Source: Domibacillus tundrae
Lineage (GTDB): Bacteria > Bacillota > Bacilli > Bacillales > Domibacillaceae
Length of the DNA: 64,000 bases
NCBI RefSeq assembly: GCF_000970675.1
Contig: NZ_LAJA01000007.1
Location: 124,001 to 188,000 of the forward strand
Direction of reading: 5' to 3'
Positions 52,415 to 61,936 of this stretch are shown piece by piece. Every line of letters starts with the position of its first letter. Position 1 is the first letter of the stretch. The notes under the pieces were generated by a model. That model was not told where the DNA came from. It saw only the letters and a list, made by a program, of their open reading frames with translations, and did no database searches. The position numbers and the translations under genes are program-made.

Positions 52415-53624
52415 ATGTAATAGGCAATTGGATTTCAATCGTTGTCCCTTTCTCTGCTTCACTTGAAATGTTCAATTCGCCGCCATGGCTTTCAATAATT
52501 TTCATGCACGTCATGAGACCGAGACCGGTTCCATTTTCTTTCGTTGTATAAAAAGGCTCACCAAGCTTCGGTATATGCTCGGCCGGAATACCAACTCCTT
52601 CGTCAATAACGCGAATCGTAATAAAGCGGCTTCTCCGCCTCATTTCCACACTGATCACCCCGCCGGCCGGCATTGCTTCAATTGCATTTTTCAGCACATT
52701 GAGAAAAACCTGCTTCAACTGGTTTTCTTCACAATAAAGAGGCGGCAAGTCCGGTTCAATCTCCAAATTGATTCGAACATTTTCCATTGATGCCTGTGAT
52801 TGAATTAAAGCGACGACATCTTCCAGGATCGCTGTGACAGCCTGCTTTTTATATACAACATCTACTGGTTTTGAAATGCCTAAAAGCTCACTCACGATAA
52901 GATTGATTCGGTCCAGCTCAGTCATCATAATTTCATAATAATCATCCCTATGTTCACCTTGCATGCGCGACAATTGAAGAAACCCTTTAATCGATGTGAG
53001 CGGATTTCGAATTTCATGGGCAATCCCTGCCGCAAGCTGGCCTACTAACGCCAGCTTCTCAGATTTTTGCACGAGCTGGGCTGTTTGCGCTTTTTGAGAT
53101 GTTAAATCTTTTACGATCGACAAGACAGCTTTTTTTCCTTGAAAAGTCATAAATAACGAAGAAACGCCACATGGCATGACGCGTCCATCAAGACATGTTA
53201 ATTCTTTTTCTGTATTCATTACCGGCGTTTTTTCTTTATATATTTGTTCAATATGCTGTATCGACAGCTTTTGATCATCCGATTTGATAAATGCGTAAAT
53301 CGATTTCCCGATTAATTCTTTTTTTCCGGAAGCAGCCAGCAGTCCCTCTCCCGCTTTGTTGACGTACAAAATCGTTTCGCCTTCATGAATAAACACCGCT
53401 TCCGGAAGCAGTTCCACCAATTGCCGGTAGCTTTCCGCACTTTCTTCTCGACGCTTTCCCTCCAGCTTGACCAGATCGTATTTCCAGCCTAATAAATAAG
53501 CGAGACTAGTCACTACGATAAAATCAACCAGTTCTTTTTCAACGCGTTCTTTGAAAATGAGAAGATGAATGAGTGTTAATACGACGGAGGCAGCTACCAT
53601 CACAATTCGTCCTAAGTAAATCAT
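52413..53624 (-). CDS. PAS-domain sensor histidine kinase (sporulation KinA/KinE-like)
   Basis: 403 residues: two short N-terminal hydrophobic segments (about 5-25 and 33-50), a PAS domain ('LVELLPEAVFIHEGETILYVNKAGEGLL'), HisKA with 'LAAGIAHEIRNPLTSIKGFLQLSR', and HATPase ('VFLNVLKNAIEAMP', 'IDEGVGIP', 'GTGLGLMTCMKIIE'). No response regulator is adjacent. The architecture and 'HEIRNPLTSIKGFLQL' box match the phosphorelay kinases that phosphorylate Spo0F. A Spo0E-like gene is divergently placed next door. Confidence 0.88.
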   Translation of the reverse strand: MIYLGRIVMVAASVVLTLIHLLIFKERVEKELVDFIVVTSLAYLLGWKYDLVKLEGKRREESAESYRQLVELLPEAVFIHEGETILYVNKAGEGLLAASGKKELIGKSIYAFIKSDDQKLSIQHIEQIYKEKTPVMNTEKELTCLDGRVMPCGVSSLFMTFQGKKAVLSIVKDLTSQKAQTAQLVQKSEKLALVGQLAAGIAHEIRNPLTSIKGFLQLSRMQGEHRDDYYEIMMTELDRINLIVSELLGISKPVDVVYKKQAVTAILEDVVALIQSQASMENVRINLEIEPDLPPLYCEENQLKQVFLNVLKNAIEAMPAGGVISVEMRRRSRFITIRVIDEGVGIPAEHIPKLGEPFYTTKENGTGLGLMTCMKIIESHGGELNISSEAEKGTTIEIQLPIT

Positions 53625-53832
53625 ATTTAGCCCCTTTTAATAGGATTTGATCAAAGAATGATTTTACGCGATAACCAGTCAAAAACCTACCGTTTTCGTT
53701 CGTTAAATCTCGACATGTTTGTAAGGTTTTCAGAAGTTTTGTCGAACAAGTATAATTGATGGCGGCTTTTTCGTATACTAAATGCTGTTCCTTTTTAATA
53801 TAGGAAAAGAGCTTTTTTATGGAGGAATAGCC

Positions 53833-54000
53833 ATGAATAATATAACAACCAGCGATGAATTAATGAAAAAAATTAAAACCGTTCGCCGTGAAATGATTGC
53901 CACGGGCACAGCAAAAGGGCTGAATCATATAGAAACAATTCAATACAGCCAAATGCTGGACCAGCTCATGAACCAGTTTCAATCTTCCAGCAAGTTTTAA
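53833..54000 (+). CDS. Spo0E-like aspartyl-phosphate phosphatase
   Basis: 55 residues. Two helices with 'LMKKIKTVRREMIATG' and the signature 'IQYSQMLDQLMNQF' (SQxLD motif) fit the Spo0E family, which dephosphorylates Spo0A~P and delays sporulation. ATG at 53833 is seven bases after GGAGGAA. Divergent from the orphan PAS kinase, giving a kinase/phosphatase pair at one locus. Confidence 0.8.
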   Translation: MNNITTSDELMKKIKTVRREMIATGTAKGLNHIETIQYSQMLDQLMNQFQSSSKF

Positions 54001-54012
54001 CACTCAATCGTA

Positions 54013-54053
54013 AAAGAGAGGCCTCGCGTAAATATGCGGTGGCCTCTCTTTGT
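54013..54053 (+). terminator. Terminator of the Spo0E-like gene
   Basis: AAAGAGAGGCC pairs with GGCCTCTCTTT around an imperfect inner stem. Confidence 0.82.
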
Positions 54054-54120
54054 ACATTTTGACTTTGTTGACCAGTTCCTGCAGATAAGCAAAAATTTCC
54101 GAGTATCATAAAAAGTAAAT

Positions 54121-54163
54121 GAAACAAAAAAAATCAGCTCCGGATAGGAACTGATTTTTTTGC
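54121..54163. terminator. Second terminator-like hairpin
   Basis: AAAAAAATCAG-loop-CTGATTTTTTT; works equally on either strand. On the minus strand it lies just downstream of the structured region at 54190-54320. Confidence 0.65.
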
Positions 54164-54189
54164 CGCCTTTGCCGTATTATAAAGTATAA

Positions 54190-54325
54190 GAAAGTTTTAA
54201 ACCACCACTCCTCAAAGTGGGTGTTCGCAAAAACGTTCATGTCTGTCCTCCTTGCCGAATCGGCAGAGGCCCGTCAATCCCGTCTCGATGTTAAACTCCC
54301 TATTACAGCTTAAAGGTTAAAACTT
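54190..54325 (-). other. Structured non-coding element; likely IS200/IS605 omega-RNA scaffold remnant
   Basis: In the 470-base gene-free interval the minus strand reads GGGAGTTTAACATCGAGACG, GGATTGACGGGCCTCTGCCG, ATTCGGCAAGGAGGACAGAC, ATGAACGTTTTTGCGAACAC and CCACTTTGAGGAGTGGTGGT then TTAAAAC. It contains nested stems (TGCCGATTCGGCA; GTTCAT...ATGAAC type pairs; CCACT-TTGAGG-AGTGG). This pattern resembles the 3' half of TnpB guide-RNA scaffolds seen at right ends of IS200/IS605 elements in Bacillaceae. No transposase or tnpB frame is adjacent. Confidence 0.45.
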
Positions 54326-54471
54326 AATTATTGAAACACGTACAACGCAGCTGTATTTGTATCTTACCCTTTTTTCATCCGGAAGGCAAGTCATTTTATT
54401 TTGCCCCACGAAATATTCCTGCTACACTAAGCACATCAAAACCATCACATAGAAAGAAGTGTACTTATACA

Positions 54472-55449
54472 ATGTCTATTCTTTATTCAGTCCTTGACCT
54501 TGCGCCCATTACAGCCGGCGGTACCCCGGCGGATTCTTTTCGAAATTCCGCTGATCTCGCCCGTCACGCGGAGGAATGGGGCTATAACCGCTATTGGCTG
54601 GCAGAACATCATAATATGCCGGGCATTGCAAGCTCGGCAACATCTGTTGTTATTGGGCACATCGCTTCAGCAACGAAAACAATCCGCGTTGGTTCCGGAG
54701 GCATTATGCTTCCTAACCATGCACCGCTCGTTATCGCCGAACAATTTGGCACACTAGAGTCTCTTTTCCCTGGACGCATTGATCTCGGACTTGGCCGTGC
54801 ACCAGGAACGGATCAAATGACGATGCGTGCGCTGCGCCGTCAAAACATGAGCGACGGCCATGATTTCCCTGAACAGCTGGAAGAACTTCGCGGCTATTTT
54901 GAAGGAAGAAATCATATTCATGCTGTGCCGGGTGAAGGACTGAACATTCCGATCTGGCTTCTTGGTTCAAGCGGCTTTAGCGCCCGGCTTGCCGGTGATC
55001 TCGGTTTGCCGTTTTCATTTGCGAGCCATTTCTCACCGGATAATACAATGCCGGCATTGGCGCTTTATCGCCGGCATTTCACACCATCTGACGTTCTTAA
55101 AAAACCACATGCAATGCTTGGGGTTAATGTTATTGCCGCTGATACGGACGCAGAAGCGGAACGCCTTGCCACATCGATGCAGCAGCAGTTTTTAAACTTA
55201 ATTCGAAACAACGCAGTACCGCTTCAGCCGCCTGTTGACAGTATGGACGGCATTTGGAGTGAATTTGAAAAAGCGGCTCTTCAGCAGCAGCTCGGCTCGT
55301 CTATTATTGGCGGACCAGAAACAGTAAAAGAAAAACTCTCTGCTTTTATCGAAGACACTGCTGCTGACGAGTTAATGATCAATGCACAAATTTTTGACCA
55401 CGATGCAAGACTGCGGTCATTTGAAATTGTTGCCGACATTCTAAAATAA
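54472..55449 (+). CDS. LLM-class flavin-dependent oxidoreductase (luciferase-like)
   Basis: 325 residues. '[12 protein letters not shown]', '[34 protein letters not shown]', '[44 protein letters not shown]' are the hallmarks of the alkanal-monooxygenase-like subgroup (YhbW/YtmO type). Uses FMNH2 from a partner reductase; natural substrate unknown. The ATG at 54472 gives the conserved N terminus, with AGAAAGAAG upstream; the longer frame from 54331 runs into the structured region. Confidence 0.9.
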   Translation: MSILYSVLDLAPITAGGTPADSFRNSADLARHAEEWGYNRYWLAEHHNMPGIASSATSVVIGHIASATKTIRVGSGGIMLPNHAPLVIAEQFGTLESLFPGRIDLGLGRAPGTDQMTMRALRRQNMSDGHDFPEQLEELRGYFEGRNHIHAVPGEGLNIPIWLLGSSGFSARLAGDLGLPFSFASHFSPDNTMPALALYRRHFTPSDVLKKPHAMLGVNVIAADTDAEAERLATSMQQQFLNLIRNNAVPLQPPVDSMDGIWSEFEKAALQQQLGSSIIGGPETVKEKLSAFIEDTAADELMINAQIFDHDARLRSFEIVADILK

Positions 55450-55481
55450 AAAGTCATTTTACTATTAAGGTACCATCACGT

Positions 55482-55516
55482 AAAAAATCCCCTTCATCGC
55501 AATGAAGGGGATTTTG
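55482..55516. terminator. Bidirectional terminator between LLM oxidoreductase and catalase
   Basis: AAAATCCCCTTCAT pairs with ATGAAGGGGATTTT. Confidence 0.9.
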
Positions 55517-55519
55517 CTT

Positions 55520-57118
55520 TTAATATGGATCAGCCTCGTGTCCTTTTTCTTTCGCATTCCCAGCAGCTTCATCGGCCGCTGCAGATCCTGTATTGTGTTT
55601 TGATTCACTGTCCATTTCCTTGTTTGCTTTTTCAAGCCCTTCTGCTACACGGCGGCCATATTCTTCATCTGCTTTCGTGAAATGCTCAATCATCTGTTTT
55701 TGAATTTCCGGATGAGATACTTTAAGCGCGTCCACTAGATTGCTGATTAATTCATCTCTTTCCCAATCTTCAAAGCTGCGGTACGTATCTCCCGCCTGTC
55801 CATATTCATTTTTGCGCTCAATTGCTTCTCTGACCAATTTCCCGTTGTAGGCAGGCTCATGCACTTTTCCAACCTGTTCGGATTCTTTCAAGCCGCCAAG
55901 AATGGACGGCTCGTAATTCACATGTGGATTTTGACCCGAATCCACATAATGAGCATTCTGGCCATCGCGCTGATTCGTTGCCACCCGTTTTTTCGGCTTG
56001 TTAATCGGCACCTGTAAATAGTTTGCCCCTACACGATAACGCTGCGTATCAGAGTAAGAAAACGTGCGGCCCTGCAGCATCTTATCATCTGAGAAATCCA
56101 GTCCGTCCACAAGGACACCTGTCCCAAACGCTGCCTGCTCCACTTCCGCGAAAAAGTTTTCCGGATTTTTATTCAGCACCATTTTCCCTACTGGAAGGAA
56201 CGGGAATTGATCTGCTGGCCACAATTTCGTATCATCCAGCGGATCAAAATCAAGTTCCGGATGCTCCTCGTCACTCATCATTTGAATGCAAAGCTCCCAT
56301 TCCGGGTAATCCCCTTTGTCGATCGCTTCATAAAGGTCTTGTGTGGCATGACTCGTGTTCATTCCTTGAATTTCATTCGCTTCTTTTTGCGTTAAGTTTT
56401 TAATGCCCTGCTTTATCGGTTCCCAATGGTATTTTACCAGGATCGCTTCTCCTTCCTGGTTCACCCATTTGTATGTGTTAACCCCTGAGCCCTGCATCTG
56501 CCGGTAGTTCGCTGGAATGCCCCATGGTGAAAACAAGAAGGTAATCATGTGAATCGCTTCCGGTGACTGTGAAACAAAATCAAACATCCGCTCCGGATTT
56601 TGAATATTTGTGACAGGATCCGGCTTAAATGCGTGAATCATATCAGGGAATTTTAATGGGTCACGGATAAAGAATATTTTTAAGTTGTTGCCGACAAGAT
56701 CCCAGTTTCCATCTTCGGTGTAAAATTTCACGGCAAATCCGCGTGGATCACGTGCTGTTTCAGGAGATTCCTTCGCTCCTGCTACAGTTGAAAATCGAAC
56801 AAAAACTGGTGTCTGCTTGCCAGCTCCATGAAATACTTTCGCCCGCGTATATTTTGAAACGTCTTCATCTCCTACTTTTCCATACGTCTCAAAATAACCG
56901 TGTGCTCCGGCGCCGCGTGCATGCACAACCCGCTCCGGTATACGCTCACGATCAAAATGAGAAATTTTTTCAATAAAATCGTAATTTTCTAATGTGGAAG
57001 GCCCGCGATTTCCGACTGTTCTGATATTTTGGTTGTCAGTAACTGGATGTCCCTGGCGGTTGGTTAGTGTTCCTTCCGCTTCACCGGTACCCATTTTTTT
57101 CTTCTCCTCGTTTTCCAC
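55520..57118 (-). CDS. Haem catalase (KatX-like)
   Basis: 532 residues. '[15 protein letters not shown]' holds the catalytic His, '[27 protein letters not shown]' the Asn, and '[15 protein letters not shown]' the haem-ligand Tyr. The N-terminal '[24 protein letters not shown]' and acidic C-terminal tail resemble B. subtilis KatX, the spore catalase, more than KatA. The GTG at 57116-57118 has GGAGG seven bases upstream; an ATG at 57092-57094 with GAGGAG is an equally good start. Confidence 0.92.
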   Translation of the reverse strand: MENEEKKKMGTGEAEGTLTNRQGHPVTDNQNIRTVGNRGPSTLENYDFIEKISHFDRERIPERVVHARGAGAHGYFETYGKVGDEDVSKYTRAKVFHGAGKQTPVFVRFSTVAGAKESPETARDPRGFAVKFYTEDGNWDLVGNNLKIFFIRDPLKFPDMIHAFKPDPVTNIQNPERMFDFVSQSPEAIHMITFLFSPWGIPANYRQMQGSGVNTYKWVNQEGEAILVKYHWEPIKQGIKNLTQKEANEIQGMNTSHATQDLYEAIDKGDYPEWELCIQMMSDEEHPELDFDPLDDTKLWPADQFPFLPVGKMVLNKNPENFFAEVEQAAFGTGVLVDGLDFSDDKMLQGRTFSYSDTQRYRVGANYLQVPINKPKKRVATNQRDGQNAHYVDSGQNPHVNYEPSILGGLKESEQVGKVHEPAYNGKLVREAIERKNEYGQAGDTYRSFEDWERDELISNLVDALKVSHPEIQKQMIEHFTKADEEYGRRVAEGLEKANKEMDSESKHNTGSAAADEAAGNAKEKGHEADPY

Positions 57119-57189
57119 TTCCATTCCTCCCTGACTTTTTTATTCAAACCTCTACTATTTATATCCTTTTTTGAGAAAAAATAAACACA

Positions 57190-57220
57190 AAAAAAGCACC
57201 TAAAAAAATAAGTGCTTTGT
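57190..57220 (-). terminator. Terminator of ppnP
   Basis: AAAGCACTT/AAGTGCTTT-like stem with T run on the minus strand. Confidence 0.65.
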
Positions 57221-57236
57221 ACAGACATTTTTCTTA

Positions 57237-57551
57237 TTATTCACCTAGATACGAACAGCAGTAATCCACAACTGTATGTACTTTCAGCTGGAACGATTCA
57301 TTTGCCGGCACATAAAACACACCGCTTTCCTCAATCGTTTCCCATTCGCCACCCGCAAGTTTATATTCAAGCTTGCCTGCTGCAATATCCATTTCTTCTT
57401 TTAATTCCGTTGAAAATTCATACTCCCCTGGCATCATGATGCCGAGTGTTTTTTTCGTTCCATCTTGAAGTAAAACCGTTCGGCTCGTCACTTTTCCATC
57501 AAAATAAATATTTGCTTTTTTAATAATGTTTACATTTTTCAGTTGTGTCAT
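57237..57551 (-). CDS. ppnP: Pyrimidine/purine nucleoside phosphorylase PpnP (DUF1255)
   Basis: 104 residues, cupin-like. 'NIYFDGKVTSRTVLLQDGTKKTLGIMMPGEYEFSTELKEEMDIAAGKLEYKL' -type core and 'FYVPANESFQLKV' match the YaiE/PpnP family, which phosphorolyses several nucleosides. ATG at 57549-57551 follows AAAGGG. Confidence 0.88.
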   Translation of the reverse strand: MTQLKNVNIIKKANIYFDGKVTSRTVLLQDGTKKTLGIMMPGEYEFSTELKEEMDIAAGKLEYKLAGGEWETIEESGVFYVPANESFQLKVHTVVDYCCSYLGE

Positions 57552-57829
57552 GTTATTCACCCTTTCGACTTATCCCCTTAATTTATCATAGAAATATGTC
57601 AAATTAAACAGAATTTTTTCACTATTAATGACTTATTTTTATTTTTATGTCATAAAACCTGCATTTTTCGGACATTTCCAGTTAATAATCACGTTCAAAA
57701 ATAAACGCTAAACTAATTTGTTATATTTTCTATCATATTAATGTCATATTTTATTTTTTCATTAAAGGGATTTGCCAGCCTTTGTCGTATTCTTTTAAGT
57801 AATACTTTTACACCAAGGAGGGTACTGGC

Positions 57830-58216
57830 ATGTTTAAACCTTATGAAATCGGCCCCTATTTTGATGAAATGCTGGATCAAAACGGAAATCCCAAAAAACA
57901 TTATCAATCTTTTTATAACGTTCTTCAGGATTTAACTGACGAAGAGCTAAAAGAAAAGCAGGAGACAGCAAACTTAAATTTTTTAAGGCAAGGCATCACG
58001 TTTACTGTCTATGGAAATGATGGCGGCACTGAACGAACGATGCCATTTGATTTTATTCCAATTATCATTCCTGCTGAAAAATGGAGAGAGATCGAAAAAG
58101 GAATGATTCAGCGTGTGGAGGCATTAAATTTATTTTTGGATGATATTTATCATGAACAAAACATTTTAAAAGATGGCATTATTCCGAGAGAGCTGATCGG
58201 TCACCGTGTGGCATAA
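57830..58216 (+). pseudogene. Circularly permuted ATP-grasp protein, truncated to the N-terminal quarter
   Basis: 128 residues start cleanly after AAGGAGG (MFKPYEIGPYFDEMLDQNG) and match the beginning of the ~480-residue circularly permuted ATP-grasp family (DUF404/DUF407: 'HYQSFYNVLQDLTDEELKEKQETANLNFLRQGITFTVYG', 'MQRVEALNLFLDDIYHEQNILKDGIIP' -like). It stops at 58214-58216, before the nucleotide-binding part, and no continuation is seen downstream in any frame. A relic or a non-functional fragment. Confidence 0.75.
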
Positions 58217-58257
58217 GGAAAAATAATAAGGTCAACTTATATAATGTAAAAACAAAA

Positions 58258-58291
58258 AAGACTTCTTCCGAAGAAGCAGTCTCTTTTAAAC
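58258..58291 (-). terminator. Terminator of the 99-residue gene
   Basis: AGACTGCTTCTTC pairs with GAAGAAGTCT and is followed by TTTTTTG on the minus strand. Confidence 0.75.
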
Positions 58292-58299
58292 AAATCTAT

Positions 58300-58599
58300 T
58301 TATTCACTGTGTATGTCAAATGTAATGTCTTGATTTCGGTGGTCAATAAATGCAACACTGAACATGCGGTTGTCTGGTGTCGTTGCATCCGGTGTTTCAA
58401 ATTTATAGTATGTTTTTTTGCGGTCTTTTCTGTCATTTAGATAACGGTCGGATATCATATCATACAATGCTGATGACTCTTCGCACTTAATATGAAAGTG
58501 AGTGCCTTCGCCGATTTTCAGCTCTTCTTCGAACAATTTAGGCTGTTTCCACTCACCATGTCCATTTCGGTATACACATTTCACTTTGTTTGTTTTCAT
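58300..58599 (-). CDS. Protein of unknown function
   Basis: 99 residues, not recognised. Basic/aromatic N terminus (MKTNKVKCVYRNGHGEW), mostly beta-rich hydrophilic sequence, two cysteines far apart, no signal or membrane segment. GAAGGAGTG lies just upstream of the ATG and a terminator follows the stop, so it is a credible single gene. Confidence 0.65.
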   Translation of the reverse strand: MKTNKVKCVYRNGHGEWKQPKLFEEELKIGEGTHFHIKCEESSALYDMISDRYLNDRKDRKKTYYKFETPDATTPDNRMFSVAFIDHRNQDITFDIHSE

Positions 58600-58659
58600 T
58601 GTTCAGCACTCCTTCCCTATTTGATTACTATATTCCCTGATTTTCTTTAAAAAAACCTC

Positions 58660-60477
58660 TTATTTGTTATAAAATCTCACACCATATTCATCAAACCAGA
58701 GGTGCAATTGTATAAAGTAGGCGACAAGCTGCGGACCCGTCATCAGCTGGCCAAACCAGGGAACACGAAACGACGCTCCGCCCGTATTCGCCATTTCCTC
58801 GAGCTTTTCCCGGGAGAAAAATTCAAGCAGCAGTGAATCACCGGATAGAATCTCCCGCAACATGCCCGATACAGCCGCTGTATAATCGGGATGATGTGTC
58901 TTCGGATAGGGACTTTTTTTCCGGTACAGCACATCCGCCGGCAGTACGCCGTCAAGCGCCTTTCGCAAAATCCCTTTTTCCCGGCCATCCGCCATCTTCA
59001 TTTCCCATGGAATATTCCATGCATATTCCACGAGCCGGTGATCCGCAAACGGCACACGCACTTCAAGCCCGGCTCCCATACTCATCCGGTCCTTGCGCTC
59101 AAGCAGCACCGCCATAAATGACACCATGTTTATATAAAACAGCTCTCTGCGCTTTTGTTCCAGTGCCGTTTCTCCGTCCAGCTGCGGTGTTTCGCTTCGG
59201 AGCCAGCCGCTTTTTTCCCGGACATATTCCTCTAAAGAAAGTTCTTTTCGCCATTTATCGTTCAGCAGTAATGTCTTTTCCTCGATCGATGTTAGCCATG
59301 GAAAACCATTTTCTTTTAGTTCCCGGTGAAACCACGGATAGCCGCCAAACACTTCATCCGCACATTCTCCCGATAAGCCCACGGTGAAATCCTGTTTAAT
59401 TTCATCACAAAACCATAGCAATGATGAATCTATATCCGCCATTCCCGGCAAGTCCCGCGCGATCATCGCTTCTTTTAATTTCGCCGCGAGCGTATCGTGA
59501 TCGATCACTTTTGTATGATGAACCGATCCGATATGATGCTGCATTTTTTCAATCCACGGCCTGTCTTCTCCAGGCTGAAACAGATTTTTCTTAAAAAAAC
59601 GGCTGTTATCTTCGTATTCAATGGAATACGTATGAAGCGGTTTGTCAAAGAAGTTCGCCGCAAATGCACTGATCGCGCTTGAGTCAACACCGCCCGACAA
59701 AAAAGTGCAAACCGGCACATCCGCCGTCAGCTGCCGCTCAACTGCATCCCGAAGTAAATAACGCACGTGCTCCGCTGTTTCATTCAATGAGTGGCGGTGC
59801 GGCTCACTTTTCACATTCCAATAACGCCACACGTTCAGCCCGCTCCGCTTTACTGTTAGTGCATGCGCCGGTCGTAATTCGAATATATCCTTGAATACAC
59901 CGTTTCCCGGCGTGCGCCCCGGTCCAAGTGCAAACAATTCCATTAGTCCCGATCGTTCGATTTCCGCCTCAACATCCGGATGTGCAAGAAGAGCTTTTAA
60001 TTCTGAACCAAATAAAAAAGCACCGTTTTTTTCCGTATAAAAAAGAGGTTTCACACCAAGCCTGTCACGTGCCATAAACAATTCCTGGCGCTGCTCATCC
60101 CACACGCCAAATGCGAAAATCCCGTTCAGCTGCTCCAAACAGTTTTCACGCCATTCGATAAACGCGGTTAACAGCACTTCAGTATCGGAGTGCCCTTGAA
60201 ATGCATGGCCACGTTTTATCAGTTCTTTCCGTACCTCTTCTGTATTATAAAGCTCGCCGTTGTACACCATCGTAAATGAGCCGCGTATCATTGGCTGAAT
60301 ACCGCCCGCCGGATCGACAACGACAAGCCGGGTATGACCGAATGCCGCATGACGTGACGTCCACACATTGAAGTCGTCCGGACCCCGCTTTTTCAGCGTC
60401 GCCGCCATTTTGCTGACCGTTTCTTTTTCATTCACCAGCTCCCGCTGAAAATGAACCAGGCCCGTTATGCCGCACAT
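58660..60477 (-). CDS. Glutamine-hydrolysing asparagine synthetase (AsnO-like)
   Basis: 605 residues. After Met, Cys2 (MCGITGLVHFQ) is the glutaminase nucleophile; the synthetase domain has the PP-motif SGGVDSSAISAF and 'GLSGECADEVFGGYPWFHREL'. Start at 60475-60477 is required to expose Cys2 and has AAAGGGTG upstream; the ATG two codons earlier would bury it. In B. subtilis AsnO is the sporulation-associated isozyme; that role here is by similarity only. Confidence 0.93.
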   Translation of the reverse strand: MCGITGLVHFQRELVNEKETVSKMAATLKKRGPDDFNVWTSRHAAFGHTRLVVVDPAGGIQPMIRGSFTMVYNGELYNTEEVRKELIKRGHAFQGHSDTEVLLTAFIEWRENCLEQLNGIFAFGVWDEQRQELFMARDRLGVKPLFYTEKNGAFLFGSELKALLAHPDVEAEIERSGLMELFALGPGRTPGNGVFKDIFELRPAHALTVKRSGLNVWRYWNVKSEPHRHSLNETAEHVRYLLRDAVERQLTADVPVCTFLSGGVDSSAISAFAANFFDKPLHTYSIEYEDNSRFFKKNLFQPGEDRPWIEKMQHHIGSVHHTKVIDHDTLAAKLKEAMIARDLPGMADIDSSLLWFCDEIKQDFTVGLSGECADEVFGGYPWFHRELKENGFPWLTSIEEKTLLLNDKWRKELSLEEYVREKSGWLRSETPQLDGETALEQKRRELFYINMVSFMAVLLERKDRMSMGAGLEVRVPFADHRLVEYAWNIPWEMKMADGREKGILRKALDGVLPADVLYRKKSPYPKTHHPDYTAAVSGMLREILSGDSLLLEFFSREKLEEMANTGGASFRVPWFGQLMTGPQLVAYFIQLHLWFDEYGVRFYNK

Positions 60478-60533
60478 GTTCATCACCCTTTCCTGTATTA
60501 CTTTATTCACCGCTTGGACAAAACATTCCACAA

Positions 60534-60568
60534 AAAAAACGCCGGGCAGTTACTCACCGGCGTTTTTT
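60534..60568 (-). terminator. Terminator of the ohr-gpx-ohrR operon
   Basis: AACGCCGG / CCGGCGTT stem with A/T flanks. Confidence 0.85.
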
Positions 60569-60999
60569 GTTCGGTTCTTCAGTTTTCGGTGCAGCTCATT
60601 TAAAGTTCCCATCATCTGCTCATATTCGGTTACGCTAATGTTGCAAAGCTGTATTTCTTCGGCGACACACTTCGTGATGGCAGACTGTTCTCTGCGTGCT
60701 TTTTCTTGGAGATAAATAAACACTTTCCGCTCATCGTCTTTCGAGCGCTCTTTTCGCACCCAGCCATTTTCCTGCATACGCGAAATCATTGGCGTCAGTG
60801 TTCCCGTGCCAAGATGAAGCCTCGCACCAAGTTCTTTCATCGTTACTTCATCTTTTTCCCACAACGACAACAGCACCAAATACTGCGGGTATGTCAATCC
60901 AAAAGGCTGAAGCACACTTGTATACAGCTTATTAAATTCACCAGCCGTTTCGTACACGGCAAAGCAAAGCTGTTTATTCAGCGATAAAAAATCATTCAT
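60550..60999 (-). CDS. ohrR: OhrR-type MarR-family organic-peroxide sensor
   Basis: 149 residues. 'LNKQLCFAVYETAGEFNKLYTSVLQPFGLTYPQYLVLLSLWE' contains the reactive Cys near residue 12 typical of OhrR, which releases DNA when the Cys is oxidised by organic hydroperoxides. The winged-helix part follows ('LGTGTLTPMISRMQENGWVRKERSKDDERKVF'). The gene is the last of ohr-gpx-ohrR and overlaps the gpx stop by four bases. Confidence 0.9.
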   Translation of the reverse strand: MNDFLSLNKQLCFAVYETAGEFNKLYTSVLQPFGLTYPQYLVLLSLWEKDEVTMKELGARLHLGTGTLTPMISRMQENGWVRKERSKDDERKVFIYLQEKARREQSAITKCVAEEIQLCNISVTEYEQMMGTLNELHRKLKNRTKNAGE

Positions 61000-61475
61000 G
61001 ACAATACGTTTTTCAAGTCCTCTTCTATTTTTTCAGGATCTGTCTGGGGTGCATACCGTTCTACAACCTGACCATTTTTATCAATTAAAAACTTCGTGAA
61101 ATTCCACTTGATTTTTTTTGACAGCAGCCCTTTTTTCTCTGTCGTTAAATGTTTAAAAAGCGGGTCCGCATGATCTCCATTTACATCAATTTTCGCAAAT
61201 ATGGGAAACGTGACACCATAATTCACTTGGCAAAATTCTGTCGTTTTGTCGATATCATCGAATTCCTGGTTATTGAACTGATCGCATGGAAACCCAAGAA
61301 CCATTAATCCATCATCCTTATATTTTTCATACAGAGACTGAAGACCACCAAACTGTGGCGTAAATCCACATTTGCTCGCCGTGTTCACAATAACGAGGGG
61401 CTTTCCTTCATACTGTTTCAGCGAAAGCATTTCGCCATTTGGTTTTTTTACAGTAAAATCATAAACAGTGGTCAT
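60996..61475 (-). CDS. Glutathione peroxidase-family (thiol) peroxidase
   Basis: 159 residues. 'VIVNTASKCGFTPQFGGLQSLYEKY' has a cysteine at the peroxidatic site (no selenocysteine), 'LGFPCDQFNNQEF' the resolving region, 'WNFTKFLIDKNGQVVERYAP' the Trp-Asn. Such Cys-GPx enzymes in Firmicutes normally use thioredoxin. It sits between ohr and ohrR, so the operon pairs two peroxide-reducing enzymes. ATG at 61473-61475 after AAAGGGG. Confidence 0.93.
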   Translation of the reverse strand: MTTVYDFTVKKPNGEMLSLKQYEGKPLVIVNTASKCGFTPQFGGLQSLYEKYKDDGLMVLGFPCDQFNNQEFDDIDKTTEFCQVNYGVTFPIFAKIDVNGDHADPLFKHLTTEKKGLLSKKIKWNFTKFLIDKNGQVVERYAPQTDPEKIEEDLKNVLS

Positions 61476-61487
61476 GACCATTCCCCT

Positions 61488-61907
61488 TTACTTAACGGAT
61501 AATTCAACATCGACATTGCCTTTTATGGCTTTTGAATATGGGCAGAAATCATGCGCTTTATGCACGTATTCTTCCGCAGTTTCACGGTCAACCCCTTCAA
61601 TTGCCACTTCAAGCTTCACCCCAAGTTGAAATCCATTATCTGCCTTATCCGGGAAAAGTGACACAGTCGCTGTTACCTCACTGCTGTCAAACTTCACATT
61701 GCCTTTTTCTAATAATAATTCAAGTGCACTATTAAAGCATGCACTGTAGCCGGCCGCAAAAAGTTGTTCGGGATTTGTAGCCGTTGTAGCGCTGCCGCCG
61801 AGTGCCGCCGGTTTGGCGACATCAATATTGAAAATATTATCCGGTGAATGCACTTCTCCCTCACGTCCGCCTGTGTTAATGATCGTTGTTTCATAAAGTG
61901 GTTTCAT
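61488..61907 (-). CDS. ohr: Organic hydroperoxide resistance protein
   Basis: 139 residues. Canonical Ohr: 'TIINTGGREGEVHSPDNIFNIDVAKP', 'NPEQLFAAGYSACFNSALELLL' (peroxidatic Cys) and 'AHDFCPYSKAIKGNVDVELSV' (resolving Cys). First gene of the operon, with an OhrR-box-type palindrome in its promoter. Confidence 0.95.
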   Translation of the reverse strand: MKPLYETTIINTGGREGEVHSPDNIFNIDVAKPAALGGSATTATNPEQLFAAGYSACFNSALELLLEKGNVKFDSSEVTATVSLFPDKADNGFQLGVKLEVAIEGVDRETAEEYVHKAHDFCPYSKAIKGNVDVELSVK

Positions 61908-61936
61908 TTAATAAGCTCCTTTTCTGTTAATTAAAT

